From GCA-2712985 sp964515905 (GTDB taxonomy: Bacteria; Pseudomonadota; Alphaproteobacteria; UBA7887), in contig CAZEWK010000095.1 in assembly GCA_964515905.1 (NCBI GenBank), forward strand, positions 74,768-138,767: a stretch of 64,000 nt of DNA. Reading direction: 5' to 3'. Positions 7,371 to 16,975 of this stretch are shown in pieces; position 1 is the first letter of the stretch, and every line of letters begins with the position of its first letter. Made by a program: the position numbers and the translations under genes. Below the pieces are notes generated by a model. The model saw only the letters and a list, made by a program, of their open reading frames with translations, did no database searches and had not been told where the DNA came from.

Positions 7371-10367
7371 ATGAACGCAATACTTCATCCTACCTTAATT
7401 TCGGCACTTGAAAATGTGCCCCGAATTCCTTGTGTGAACGGTACACCAGATTCTGTGGGCCGTTGGGCTGAAGATCCTAACGATCAGGGGGCCAAGGAAA
7501 TAGTGGCAACAGAGCAAGGCCAATTTGTTTTGTCCTGGATGTTTAGCGGTTCTCCCTATTTAACCATGTGTTCACTGCAAGAACGTGGTTTTCTAGTTCG
7601 GTGCTTTCTGGAGGGGACAGATACAGTCTTCGAACGGCTTTTGGATGAAATGATACATTTGATCCCAGGAACCTCTGAAACCTTCGATTTCAACAGGTTA
7701 AATGCAGAATTACGAAGAACACGCCGCCGAGTTTCCTTGTTGATAGCATTCGCAGAAGTTACAGGAGTTTGGGATACCCAGCAGGCCGCGATTGCACAGT
7801 CTCGCTTTGCAGATCACGCAGTTGCGCTCACCATAAACGGATTGCTTCTGGAAGCACATAAAGTTGGCGAAATCAAGTTAGAAAAATCGGATTCTCCGGG
7901 AGATGGTAGTGGTTTAATTGTATTAGCTTTGGGAAAACTAGGTGGTTATGAGTTGAATTACTCTAGCGATATTGACCTAATGATCCTTTATGACCTGGAT
8001 CGTTGTCGATTATCCTCAAAGGTAGAGGCAAGAGATTTTTTTGTAAGGTTAGCTAGACGACTAGTCGATGCGTTAGCAACTCGAACTAGTGATGGATACA
8101 TGTTCAGAACAGATTTGCGATTACGTCCTGATCCCGGCGCTACCCCGCTTGCTATTTCGACGGTAGCTGCCGAAACATACTACGAAAGTTTGGGTCAAAA
8201 TTGGGAACGGGCTGCACTGATAAAGGCACGATCGATCGCTGGTGATCACGAAGCTGCCGCAAATTTCTTAAAATCTATTGAACCATTTATTTGGCGTAAA
8301 TCTTTAGATTTTGCAGCAATTGCAGATATTCATTCGATCAAGCAACAAATTAATTCGCACCGCGGTGGGTCTGCGATCACGATAAAGGGCCACAACCTTA
8401 AGTTAGGTAGAGGCGGGATTAGAGAAATAGAGTTTTTTGCTCAAACACAACAGCTAATCTGGGGTGGGCGAAGTCGAAACTTGAGGGTCCCTTCCACTTG
8501 TGATGCCCTCGCTGCTTTAGCAAGTGAGAATCGAATCACGGAAAAAGTATGTAACGACCTAACGAGTTTGTATTGGCGATTACGGCGGGTAGAAAATCGT
8601 CTGCAAATGGTAAACGATAGCCAAGTTCACACCATTCCTGAAAATGACCAAAATTTGGATCAATTTTCAAGATTTCTAGGCTACGTTAATACTTCACAAT
8701 TTTCTTCCGAACTTCATAAAACGTTGCAGAAAGTAGCTTGGCATTACTCTAACCTTTTCGAGAATGCTCCAAAATTAATAGCTCCGTTTGAGAACGGGGG
8801 GAGTTTGGTCTTTACCGGTGTGGATTACGATCCTGAAACACAGAACACACTTAGAGAAATGGGATTTCCCCGGCCAGAATTAATTACGGATTCTGTTCGT
8901 TCCTGGCATCGGGGACGACTGCGCGCAACGCGCAGCACTCGCAGCCGAGAACTATTGACACAACTGATGCCTACACTGTTGTTGGCATTATCGAAAACGG
9001 CAGAACCAGAGGCAGCATTTATAAATTTTGAACAATTCCTCTCAAATCTTCCAGCAGGGGTTCAGCTGTTCTCCTTATTTCAAGCCCGCCCTAAACTATT
9101 GGATATTGTAGCTGAGGTGATGGGAACAGCACCGAGACTGGCCTCCTACTTGGCTCGGCATGCCCACCTACTGGAAGCAGTGCTGGAGGAACATTTTTTT
9201 GATTTGCTAGAACCTTCGAACCAATTATCCGAAAAGCTTAGAGCGAAATTGAAGTTTGCACAGGACTTTGAAGATGTACTCGATATTACGAGAATATGGT
9301 CGGGTGAAATAAAGTTTCAAATTAGTGTGCAGCATTTACGCGGACTCATCAAAACGGAGCAGGCAAGCAAAGCACTGACAGATATTGCAGATATTTTAAT
9401 TAAAGAAACACTACTGGCAGTCGAAAACGAATTCCGAAGAACGTATGGACAAATTATAGATGGCGAATTAGCAGTCGTTGGCTTTGGTAAGTTGGGGAGT
9501 CGAATGATGACCCGGGGGTCCGACCTTGACTTGGTTTTTATTTATCAGACTCCCCAAAATGTAGTATCAAACGGCCCACGTAAATTAGGCCCCAGCCAGT
9601 ATTATTCAAGACTTTGTCAACGTTTGATAACGGCATTGTCCGCCCAAACAGCGCAGGGACAATTATATGAGACAGACGTACGACTTCGTCCTATGGGTGC
9701 TAGCGGTCCACTCGTCAGCGAATTTTCTCGGCTCGAGAAGTATTATGCAGAAGAGGCGTGGACATGGGAGTTGATGGCGCTTACCCGTGCGCGAATCGTT
9801 GTCGCTTCTGATGATTTTAGCGCAATTATTCAAGAGTTGTTTTGCAGAACGTTGTGCGATGTTCGAGATCCGAATAAGCTAGCCAGCCAAGTAAGTAAAA
9901 TGCATAGAAAAGTTTTTTCTGAAAAGGGAGAACTAGATATTTGGCAAATAAAAAATGTTGCTGGAGGTCTATTTGATCTCGAATTTATTATTCAGTATTT
10001 GCTTTTGCGAGATTCTTCAGCCACGCCTACTATATTGAATTCCAACACCATTGAAGCTTTAAAAAATATATCGGGAAGTGGCGTTATCTCTTTGGAGCTA
10101 GGGACGAGCCTACTTAAGGCAGGGGAACTTTTTATTGATTTACAGGCTATCATGCGCATTGCTCTTTCGGGTAAGTTTAGTGAAAATGAGGCTCTGGATG
10201 GCTTACGGCATATATTAGTTCGTGCAAGTGGGGCTTTTGACTTTGACGATTTGAAAGGAAGACTGGCTGCGGCGGAACAACTAGTTACTGAACAGCTCAC
10301 GTCAATCATACATGAACCAGCGGAAACATATGACGCTGGTGAGATTAAGAAAAACAGGAATAGATAA
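7371..10367 (+). CDS. glnE: Bifunctional glutamine synthetase adenylyltransferase/deadenylase
   Basis: GlnE adenylylates glutamine synthetase when nitrogen is ample and removes AMP when it is scarce, under PII control. The 998-residue protein has the expected tandem nucleotidyltransferase layout. The N-terminal deadenylase domain carries LGGYELNYSSDIDLM and RTDLRLRPDP. The C-terminal adenylylase domain carries GFGKLGSRMMTRGSDLDLVF and ETDVRLRPMG. Each has the paired aspartates of the metal site. Helical linker regions follow each catalytic domain. bcp begins 2 nt after its stop, so the pair is probably co-transcribed. Confidence 0.96.
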   Translation: MNAILHPTLISALENVPRIPCVNGTPDSVGRWAEDPNDQGAKEIVATEQGQFVLSWMFSGSPYLTMCSLQERGFLVRCFLEGTDTVFERLLDEMIHLIPGTSETFDFNRLNAELRRTRRRVSLLIAFAEVTGVWDTQQAAIAQSRFADHAVALTINGLLLEAHKVGEIKLEKSDSPGDGSGLIVLALGKLGGYELNYSSDIDLMILYDLDRCRLSSKVEARDFFVRLARRLVDALATRTSDGYMFRTDLRLRPDPGATPLAISTVAAETYYESLGQNWERAALIKARSIAGDHEAAANFLKSIEPFIWRKSLDFAAIADIHSIKQQINSHRGGSAITIKGHNLKLGRGGIREIEFFAQTQQLIWGGRSRNLRVPSTCDALAALASENRITEKVCNDLTSLYWRLRRVENRLQMVNDSQVHTIPENDQNLDQFSRFLGYVNTSQFSSELHKTLQKVAWHYSNLFENAPKLIAPFENGGSLVFTGVDYDPETQNTLREMGFPRPELITDSVRSWHRGRLRATRSTRSRELLTQLMPTLLLALSKTAEPEAAFINFEQFLSNLPAGVQLFSLFQARPKLLDIVAEVMGTAPRLASYLARHAHLLEAVLEEHFFDLLEPSNQLSEKLRAKLKFAQDFEDVLDITRIWSGEIKFQISVQHLRGLIKTEQASKALTDIADILIKETLLAVENEFRRTYGQIIDGELAVVGFGKLGSRMMTRGSDLDLVFIYQTPQNVVSNGPRKLGPSQYYSRLCQRLITALSAQTAQGQLYETDVRLRPMGASGPLVSEFSRLEKYYAEEAWTWELMALTRARIVVASDDFSAIIQELFCRTLCDVRDPNKLASQVSKMHRKVFSEKGELDIWQIKNVAGGLFDLEFIIQYLLLRDSSATPTILNSNTIEALKNISGSGVISLELGTSLLKAGELFIDLQAIMRIALSGKFSENEALDGLRHILVRASGAFDFDDLKGRLAAAEQLVTEQLTSIIHEPAETYDAGEIKKNRNR

Positions 10368-10369
10368 TA

Positions 10370-10846
10370 ATGGGAAAGAAGATTGAAGTTGGACTAAAAG
10401 CGCCAGCGTTTCAATTAGCAGCGGATGGTGGAGATAAAATCAGTTCAAAAACATTGCTCGGTAAATTAGTGGTGCTCTATTTTTATCCGAAGGATGACAC
10501 TACTGGTTGCACCAAAGAGGCGATAGAGTTTACGGGACTAGTGGGTAAGTTTAAAGAAGCGGGAGCTGTCGTTTTTGGAGTTTCAAAAGACGATGTTGTA
10601 ACCCATGAAAAATTCATCAAAAAACACAACTTGGGTATTCGCTTGTTGTCAGATGTCGATGGATCTTTATGTCGTTCATATGGGGTATGGGTAGAAAAGA
10701 ATATGTATGGCCGAAAATACATGGGTATTGAGCGGTCAACTTTCTTAATCGACAAAAAAGGCGTAATTAGACAAATATGGAGGAAAGTTAAGGTTACTGG
10801 CCATGCTGGCCAGGTTCTAGAGGCTGTGATCCATGATCCAGCATAG
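10370..10846 (+). CDS. bcp: Thioredoxin-dependent thiol peroxidase (Bcp/PrxQ peroxiredoxin)
   Basis: This peroxiredoxin reduces hydrogen and organic peroxides in the cytoplasm. It has 158 residues, normal for the family. The peroxidatic cysteine is C47 in DDTTGCTKEA; the usual Pro before Gly-Cys is Thr here. The resolving cysteine found five residues later in E. coli Bcp is absent, so this is either a one-Cys form or it uses another cysteine such as the one in GSLCRSYG. The FLIDKKGVIR strand and the C-terminal GHAGQVLEAV helix are typical. It is tightly coupled to glnE. Confidence 0.94.
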   Translation: MGKKIEVGLKAPAFQLAADGGDKISSKTLLGKLVVLYFYPKDDTTGCTKEAIEFTGLVGKFKEAGAVVFGVSKDDVVTHEKFIKKHNLGIRLLSDVDGSLCRSYGVWVEKNMYGRKYMGIERSTFLIDKKGVIRQIWRKVKVTGHAGQVLEAVIHDPA

Positions 10847-10870
10847 TTTTATATATTCAACGAAATTATT

Positions 10871-12673
10871 TTAAGAACTTGCTTTTATATTGCGTTTGGT
10901 TGGCAAAACGGTACGTAGGTGCAGTTCCTTCAGTTGTTTGTCTTCAACCTCGTTCGGAGCATTCATCATAAGGTCTTGAGCTTGCTGATTCATTGGGAAG
11001 AGAGTGATTTCCCTGATGTTTGGTTCATTGGCTATTAGCATTATTATACGGTCGATTCCAGGAGCTAGACCTCCATGAGGCGGAGCACCGTATTGAAATG
11101 CTCGCAGCATGCCGCCAAATTTTTCCTCAACTGTGCTAGCGTCATAGCCAGCTATTTCGAATGCCTTGAGCATGATGTCAGCACGGTGGTTTCTTATGGC
11201 TCCGGATGACAATTCTACTCCGTTGCAGATAATATCGTATTGATAAGCTAGTATATCCAAGGGGTTAGAAGATTTTAATGCCTCTAATCCACCTTGGGGC
11301 ATAGAAAATGGATTGTGGCTAAACTCGACTTGCCCAGTTTGGTCGTTAATTTCGTACATGGGGAAATCTACTGTCCAGCATAGTCGAAATGAGTTTTGTT
11401 CCAACAAGTTCAATTCTGCACCTAAACGAGTGCGCACCAAACCAGAGAAAGTCTCAGCAGCTTTTGGCTTATCGCAGACAAAAAACACAGAACCCCCAGC
11501 CTCAACACCGCTTTTCTTTTGTATTAATTCTTGTACATGAGTCGGAACAAATTTAGCAATCGGCCCCTTCCCTGTGCCATTTTGATCAAAGGTAATATAT
11601 CCGAGACCAGGAGCCCCTTCATCTCGAGCCCACTCATTGAGCTTGTCAAAAAAACTACGTGGTCGGTCAGATGAGTTAGGCGCTGGGATTGCCCTTACGA
11701 TGGCTCCCCCATCAATAGCATTCCGAAAAGCTTTAAATTGAACCTCCTCCATCGTAAAACATTCTGTCACATCGGAAATTAGCAAAGGATTCCGCAAATC
11801 AGGCTTGTCTGTTCCGTATTTAAGCATTGCTTCGCGATAAGGAATGCGTGGGAAAGGGGGCGAAGTTACGTTCCAATCGCTAAATTCATTAAATACGCCA
11901 TGCAATATTGGCTCAATCGAGTTGAAAACATCATCTTGAGTAACAAAAGCCATTTCCACATCTAGTTGATAAAATTCTCCAGGACTTCGGTCTGCGCGCG
12001 CGTCTTCGTCACGAAAACAAGGTGCGATCTGAAAGTACCGATCAAACCCTGATACCATGATGAGCTGTTTAAACTGTTGTGGTGCTTGCGGTAACGCGTA
12101 GAATTGACCGGGATGCAGTCGGCTAGGCACAAGGAAATCTCTAGCTCCTTCAGGGCTCGAAGATGTGAGAATTGGAGTCTGAAATTCCATAAATCCCTGT
12201 TCGATCATGCGTTCACGAATGCCAGAAATTACGGCGCTCCGGAGACGTATATTTTTTTGCATTTGTTCTCGGCGTAGGTCCAGGAATCTGTAACGCAGTC
12301 GAGTTTCTTCGCCTGAAATTTGATTGCCGGCAATCTGCATCGGCAAAATTTCGGCTGGAGATTCAACCTGAAACCCTTTGATACTTAATTCAATCTGCCC
12401 GGTAGGAAGCTTTGCATTAATAGTTTCTGCAGATCGTGCTACTATATTGCCTGTAGCAGTGATGACGCTTTCTAAGCGAGCTTCTTCGACTCCTTTAAAA
12501 GCTTCGGCATCAGTTTCAACAACGCACTGGGTTAGGCCGTATTGGTCGCGTAAATCGATAAACAGTAGATTTCCGTGATCGCGTTTTCTGTGTATCCAAC
12601 CAGAAAGGCGAACCGTTTGACCTATGTGTTCATCTCGTAATTCGCCACATGTATGAGTTCTGTAGAGGTGCAT
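10871..12673 (-). CDS. aspS: Aspartyl-tRNA synthetase
   Basis: This class II synthetase charges tRNA-Asp and, in many Alphaproteobacteria, also tRNA-Asn. The 600-residue bacterial-type protein begins with an OB-fold anticodon domain (SGWIHRKRDHGNLLFIDLRDQYG). Motif 2 is visible in FRDEDARADRSPGEFYQLDVEM, followed by the GAD insertion domain. Motif 3 is in the C-terminal GLAPGIDRIIML. The start is the ATG at 12671-12673. Whether it is the discriminating or non-discriminating type is not settled here. Confidence 0.97.
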   Translation of the reverse strand: MHLYRTHTCGELRDEHIGQTVRLSGWIHRKRDHGNLLFIDLRDQYGLTQCVVETDAEAFKGVEEARLESVITATGNIVARSAETINAKLPTGQIELSIKGFQVESPAEILPMQIAGNQISGEETRLRYRFLDLRREQMQKNIRLRSAVISGIRERMIEQGFMEFQTPILTSSSPEGARDFLVPSRLHPGQFYALPQAPQQFKQLIMVSGFDRYFQIAPCFRDEDARADRSPGEFYQLDVEMAFVTQDDVFNSIEPILHGVFNEFSDWNVTSPPFPRIPYREAMLKYGTDKPDLRNPLLISDVTECFTMEEVQFKAFRNAIDGGAIVRAIPAPNSSDRPRSFFDKLNEWARDEGAPGLGYITFDQNGTGKGPIAKFVPTHVQELIQKKSGVEAGGSVFFVCDKPKAAETFSGLVRTRLGAELNLLEQNSFRLCWTVDFPMYEINDQTGQVEFSHNPFSMPQGGLEALKSSNPLDILAYQYDIICNGVELSSGAIRNHRADIMLKAFEIAGYDASTVEEKFGGMLRAFQYGAPPHGGLAPGIDRIIMLIANEPNIREITLFPMNQQAQDLMMNAPNEVEDKQLKELHLRTVLPTKRNIKASS

Positions 12674-12919
12674 GAGTAATAAACTTATTTTTGCGAATTG
12701 AGTCTGGACAGGGACATACTACGTTGCGGTGCTGGGCCAAAGGTGGAAAAAGGTATTGATAGGGAAAGCCTCAGGTAAGTGAGAAATTAAAGGTTATTTT
12801 ACACTAAAGACATTATTTTTCCATGTGCCAATTTACTGCTAAATGACGTTTTCAGACAGCCTATGTTCTGTATTAAATATAACACTTTTGTGGAATATTA
12901 CTTCTCGGTATTTGATTAG

Positions 12920-12951
12920 AAACTGGAAGTCATTTCGACCACATACAGTTT
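12920..12951 (-). other. Hairpin just after nrdJ
   Basis: On the minus strand AAACTG and CAGTTT pair as a 6-bp stem, with an inner GTC/GAC pair, beginning 8 nt past the nrdJ stop. No U-tract follows, so it is more likely a transcript-stabilising 3' stem than an intrinsic terminator. The rest of the gap to aspS shows nothing recognisable. Confidence 0.3.
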
Positions 12952-12959
12952 GGTTTTCA

Positions 12960-15900
12960 TCAAGAACAGCCACTCGTGGCCCCACACGTGTTGCACTTCA
13001 AACAAGTACCATTGCGGAGAAGTGTAAAATTACCACATTCAGAGCAGGAATCCCCTTCGTATCCCTTAATTCGGGCTTCCCTGACTTTTACTGACTGGTT
13101 TTCAAATTCGGTAGAAAATTTGATTCCCACAGAAACTGCTCCCTGGGCCGCTCCTGCTGAAACGGGAAGTGCCATGCTTGTTTCAGTTTCAGATAGGCCC
13201 TCGGAGATAGTGTGCTGTTGGGGTGTGTCTGTGGCGCCTCCATCAAGAACACGCAGGCGTCCCCGGACATATCCAGGGCTAACGAGCGCCGAAAGATCGG
13301 CAGACTCGTCCCCAGAGTGAATAAGTTTCCCCGATTGGCCCATTCCGAGTTCATCGCCTTTGCCAACGCTGTCAGGCAGTAAATCTTCCTCTTCAATGTG
13401 CGCGAGATCTGTACGGTCTAAATAAGAAATGGCCAGCTCCCGAAATACATAGTCTAGAATTGATGTTGCCATACGTATTGAATCGTTCCCACTAACAATT
13501 CCACTCGGCTCAAAACGGGTGAAGGTGAATGCGTCTACATATTCATCTAAAGGCACTCCGTACTGAAGGCCGATTGATATTGCAATTGCAAAATTGTTCA
13601 TCAAGCTTCTGAATGCGGCCCCTTCTTTGTGCATATCGATGAAGATTTCACCTATTTCTCCATTTTCGTATTCCCCTGTTCTTAGGTAAACCTTATGGCC
13701 CCCAACCATAGCCTTTTGAGTGTAACCCTTGCGGCGATGTGGAAGTCGTTCCCGGGCTCTACGTTCTTGACGTAGCACGTGTTCCACAACTCGCTCGGTG
13801 ATTGCCTCTTGGTTCTCGTCGGCGACAGCAAGTTCAGGAGTCGCGTTATCTGCCGTTCTATAGTCATCGACAAGGGCGCTTAGTGGTTGGCTCAATTTAG
13901 ACCCATCTCTATAGAGAGCATTGGCTTTCACTCCGAGTGTCCATGATAAATGGTAGGCCTCAGCACAGTCTTCTACTGATGCCGTGTTCGGCATATTGAT
14001 GGTTTTTGAGATTGCCCCAGATACAAAACTCTGCACTGAGGCCATCATATGGATATGACTCTGCCAGGATAATGCTCTTTTGCCGATACGACCACAAGGG
14101 TTTGCACAGTCAAATACTGCTAGATGTTTCGTTTTGAGGTGCGGTGCACCCTCTACAGTCATTGTTCCGCAACAAAAACGATTCGCTGCCTCAATTTCTT
14201 GGCCATCAAACCCAAGCCAAGCCAGCATATCAAAGCCAGGGTTATTAAGTTCAGTTTCGGGAACACCAAGAGTGTCAAAGCAAAATCTCTCACCCAGGGT
14301 CCAGCGATTGAATACAAAGCGGATATCGAAGGCTTCTGTAAGTGATTTTTCCAGCTGGTCGATAGTTTTCGGATCAAATCCTTTTGCACCAAGTGTCTCG
14401 TGATTTATATATGGTGCGTCTGCCAATGTGCCAGAGCCAACCGCATAATCAACAATTTCTTGGATCTGACCAGCAGGATAACCAAGTGAAGATAGTGCTC
14501 TTGGCACAATCTGATTGATTATTTTAAAATATCCTCCACCAGCTAATTTTTTAAATTTAACAAGGGCAAAATCCGGTTCAACGCCAGTAGTGTCGCAATC
14601 CATTACAAGTCCAATGGTGCCGGTAGGTGCTATAACGCTTGACTGAGCATTTCTGAAACCGTGTTTTTTGCCAAGTTCTGATGCCTCATCCCAAGCGGAT
14701 TGAGCAGCGTTTATCAAATTGGGGTCCGGGCAGTTTTCTATATCCAGGGGAACAGGGAGTATTGACAGTTTTTCGTAGCCCTCACCTAACCCATGCGCAG
14801 CACGTTGATGGTTACGTATTACTCGAAGCATCTCAGAGGAGTTCTCTGAATAGCCTGGAAAAGCTCCCAACTCTGAAGCCATTTCAGCTGATGTTTGGTA
14901 TGCTGTGCCTGTCATAAGAGCTGTAAGGGCACCGGCCAGAGCTCGGCCGTCCTCACTGTCATACGGGATGCCTTTAGCCATTAAGAGGCCTCCTAAGTTT
15001 GCGTACCCAAGGCCAAGAGTTCGAAACTGAAAAGATCTTTGAGCAATTTCTCTAGAGGGAAATTGGGCCATCAAAACCGATATTTCCAAAACAATGGTCC
15101 ATAGCCGGATGGCATGTTGAAAGGCAGCTATATCTATTTCTCCACTGCTATCCATAAATTGAAGCAAATTTAGTGACGCTAAATTGCATGCTGTGTCGTC
15201 CAAGAACATGTATTCCGAACATGGATTGGATGCCCTTATTCGGCCAGAGTTGGGACATGTATGCCAGTCATTAATAGTGGTGTCGAACTGTATGCCTGGG
15301 TCCGCCGATTGCCATGCGGCGCTCGCCATTTGTTCCCACAACCGGGTTGCTGGGATACTATTGGATGTCTCGTTATTGGTACGCTGGTAAAGTGTCCAAT
15401 CTTGTTTTTTATGGAGGGCCTCCATGAACTTATTACTAACCCGCACAGTATTATTTGCATTCTGGCCAGATACACTCCGATAGGCCTCGGAATCCCAATC
15501 CGTGTCGTAAGTCGCAAATTCGATCTCTGTGATTCCTTGTCGAGCTAAATCAATAACTCTTTTGACATAGTTATCTGGAATTCCTGTGTGGTGGGCTGCT
15601 ATGCATGCCTTCTTCAACTGAGGGTTGTCCGATAAATCAAAGCGGTTTTCGCCACCGGTCTGGCAAGCTTCCATAACCGCAGACAGGTGTTTGGCCATAA
15701 CCCGAGATCCTGTAACTAAAGCGGCGACCTTTTGTTCCTCAGCAGCCTTCCATTCAATAAATTCTTCTATATCCGGATGATCAATATCGACCACTACCAT
15801 TTTGGCTGCACGACGGGTCGTGCCTCCTGATTTTATAGCGCCCGCTGCTCGATCGCCGATTTTTAAGAAACTCATCAATCCTGAGGATTTACCTCCGCCC

Positions 15901-16643
15901 GATAATGGTTCTTCGCTTCCTCGGATACTAGAAAAATTGGACCCTGTGCCAGATCCGTACTTAAATAATCGGGCCTCACGGACCCAAAGATCCATGATAC
16001 CGCCTTCATTCACTAAGTCATCATCAACACTTTGGATAAAACAAGCATGCGGTTGAGGCCGTTTATAGGCCGATTCCGACCTTTTTAATTCACCATCCAA
16101 ATGGTCCACATAAAAATGACCCTGTGGAGGCCCATCAATACCATATGCCCAATTCAACCCTGTATTGAACCATTGAGGGCTATTGGGGGCCGCTATTTGT
16201 TTGGCTAGCATATAGCAAAGTTCATCGTGGAAGTGTTTAGCATCTTCTTCTTGGTCAAAATAACCAGCTTTCCAGCCCCAGTAAGTCCAGGTACCCGCCA
16301 TTCGACCAAATACCTGTGTAGCCTTGGTCTCTCCCCTAATGTTTTCACTATCGCTAGACTTGGCGATGGTGTCATCTCCGGTCTTACCCTGTCTAGGAGT
16401 CAACCAGGTAGGTACATCCGGTTCACTTATTGGTTCTGTAGATCCGGGAATACCCGCTTTACGAAAGTATTTTTGTGCTAAAACGTCAACTGCCACCTGA
16501 GACCACTCATCTGGTACTTCGATATTTTTTGCGCTAAATACAACGGACCCATCGGGGTTACGTATTTCACTGTCCGCTAGTCGAAATTTGATATCATGGT
16601 ATGGGGACTGGTCTTCTTGTGTAAAATGGCGTGGAATGCGCAT
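12960..16643 (-). CDS. nrdJ: Adenosylcobalamin-dependent class II ribonucleotide reductase
   Basis: NrdJ reduces ribonucleotides to deoxyribonucleotides, using the 5'-deoxyadenosyl radical from coenzyme B12, so it works with or without oxygen. The 1227-residue protein is the long alphaproteobacterial type. The radical site is NPCSE with the thiyl cysteine at C475, flanked by the usual Asn and Glu. FGSGTGSNFSS-like nucleotide contacts appear early (YGSGTGSNF), and PTGTIGLVMDCDTTGVEP follows later. The C-terminus ends in a CxxC...CxxC zinc-ribbon-like tail with a final cysteine pair that would shuttle electrons. No class I nrdAB genes are present in the window. Its promoter carries two NrdR-box-like sites. 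Confidence 0.97.
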   Translation of the reverse strand: MRIPRHFTQEDQSPYHDIKFRLADSEIRNPDGSVVFSAKNIEVPDEWSQVAVDVLAQKYFRKAGIPGSTEPISEPDVPTWLTPRQGKTGDDTIAKSSDSENIRGETKATQVFGRMAGTWTYWGWKAGYFDQEEDAKHFHDELCYMLAKQIAAPNSPQWFNTGLNWAYGIDGPPQGHFYVDHLDGELKRSESAYKRPQPHACFIQSVDDDLVNEGGIMDLWVREARLFKYGSGTGSNFSSIRGSEEPLSGGGKSSGLMSFLKIGDRAAGAIKSGGTTRRAAKMVVVDIDHPDIEEFIEWKAAEEQKVAALVTGSRVMAKHLSAVMEACQTGGENRFDLSDNPQLKKACIAAHHTGIPDNYVKRVIDLARQGITEIEFATYDTDWDSEAYRSVSGQNANNTVRVSNKFMEALHKKQDWTLYQRTNNETSNSIPATRLWEQMASAAWQSADPGIQFDTTINDWHTCPNSGRIRASNPCSEYMFLDDTACNLASLNLLQFMDSSGEIDIAAFQHAIRLWTIVLEISVLMAQFPSREIAQRSFQFRTLGLGYANLGGLLMAKGIPYDSEDGRALAGALTALMTGTAYQTSAEMASELGAFPGYSENSSEMLRVIRNHQRAAHGLGEGYEKLSILPVPLDIENCPDPNLINAAQSAWDEASELGKKHGFRNAQSSVIAPTGTIGLVMDCDTTGVEPDFALVKFKKLAGGGYFKIINQIVPRALSSLGYPAGQIQEIVDYAVGSGTLADAPYINHETLGAKGFDPKTIDQLEKSLTEAFDIRFVFNRWTLGERFCFDTLGVPETELNNPGFDMLAWLGFDGQEIEAANRFCCGTMTVEGAPHLKTKHLAVFDCANPCGRIGKRALSWQSHIHMMASVQSFVSGAISKTINMPNTASVEDCAEAYHLSWTLGVKANALYRDGSKLSQPLSALVDDYRTADNATPELAVADENQEAITERVVEHVLRQERRARERLPHRRKGYTQKAMVGGHKVYLRTGEYENGEIGEIFIDMHKEGAAFRSLMNNFAIAISIGLQYGVPLDEYVDAFTFTRFEPSGIVSGNDSIRMATSILDYVFRELAISYLDRTDLAHIEEEDLLPDSVGKGDELGMGQSGKLIHSGDESADLSALVSPGYVRGRLRVLDGGATDTPQQHTISEGLSETETSMALPVSAGAAQGAVSVGIKFSTEFENQSVKVREARIKGYEGDSCSECGNFTLLRNGTCLKCNTCGATSGCS

Positions 16644-16717
16644 TGATACCCCAGTTCTTCTTTCATTATACTAAAAAAGGTATTTAATACTGTTATTAGC
16701 ACACTATGTTGATGATT

Positions 16718-16733
16718 ATACGATATATTGTAT
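16718..16733 (-). promoter_or_regulatory. NrdR-box-like site 1 upstream of nrdJ
   Basis: ATACGATATATTGTAT on the plus strand matches 9 of the 10 central positions of the NrdR consensus (acaCwAtATaTwGtgt). It lies about 75 bp upstream of the nrdJ ATG and overlaps the candidate -10 hexamer. NrdR is the zinc/ATP-cone repressor of ribonucleotide reductase operons. Its gene is not in this window. Confidence 0.72.
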
Positions 16734-16754
16734 ATTGAAATTTTTTGACTACAA
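16727..16754 (-). promoter_or_regulatory. Candidate sigma-70 promoter of nrdJ
   Basis: On the minus strand, TTGTAG (complement of 16749-16754) and TACAAT (complement of 16727-16732) are separated by 16 bp, giving a usable -35/-10 pair. Each hexamer falls inside one of the two NrdR-box-like sites, so bound NrdR would block polymerase. Confidence 0.55.
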
Positions 16755-16764
16755 TATTTAGGTC
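16749..16764 (-). promoter_or_regulatory. NrdR-box-like site 2 upstream of nrdJ
   Basis: The core CAATATTTAG matches 9 of 10 central consensus positions (C-w-A-t-A-T-a-T-w-G). Its start is exactly 31 bp from that of site 1, the spacing known for tandem NrdR boxes on one face of the helix. It overlaps the candidate -35 hexamer. Confidence 0.7.
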
Positions 16765-16975
16765 TCTACTTAAGGCATCGTCAACCTAATTTTTACATTA
16801 TTTTGGTAACTTCTTGACCTATATTGACATCTGACTTGAACATCTGCTGCCGTAATGCCTGTAAATTAGGGTTTTTCTTATTTAAATAGAAGATCTATGT
16901 AAGCACAGCTAAAGTGCGGTGATTGTCAAAAATTCTTAAAATGGCTTTAGACTAACAGAAGCTCAAAAACACAGC

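Larger units (their letters stand above)
16644..16975. other. Gap between holC and nrdJ carrying the nrdJ control region
   Basis: This 332-bp AT-rich gap holds the nrdJ promoter and two NrdR-box-like sites (listed separately). Nothing recognisable was seen in 16765-16975. No B12 box or other cobalamin-riboswitch core was recognised despite the B12-dependent product downstream. Confidence 0.6.

Noticed and set aside
16644..16975. Cobalamin riboswitch upstream of B12-dependent nrdJ
   Set aside because: No B12-box core or long conserved stem set could be recognised; the NrdR-box pair explains the region better.
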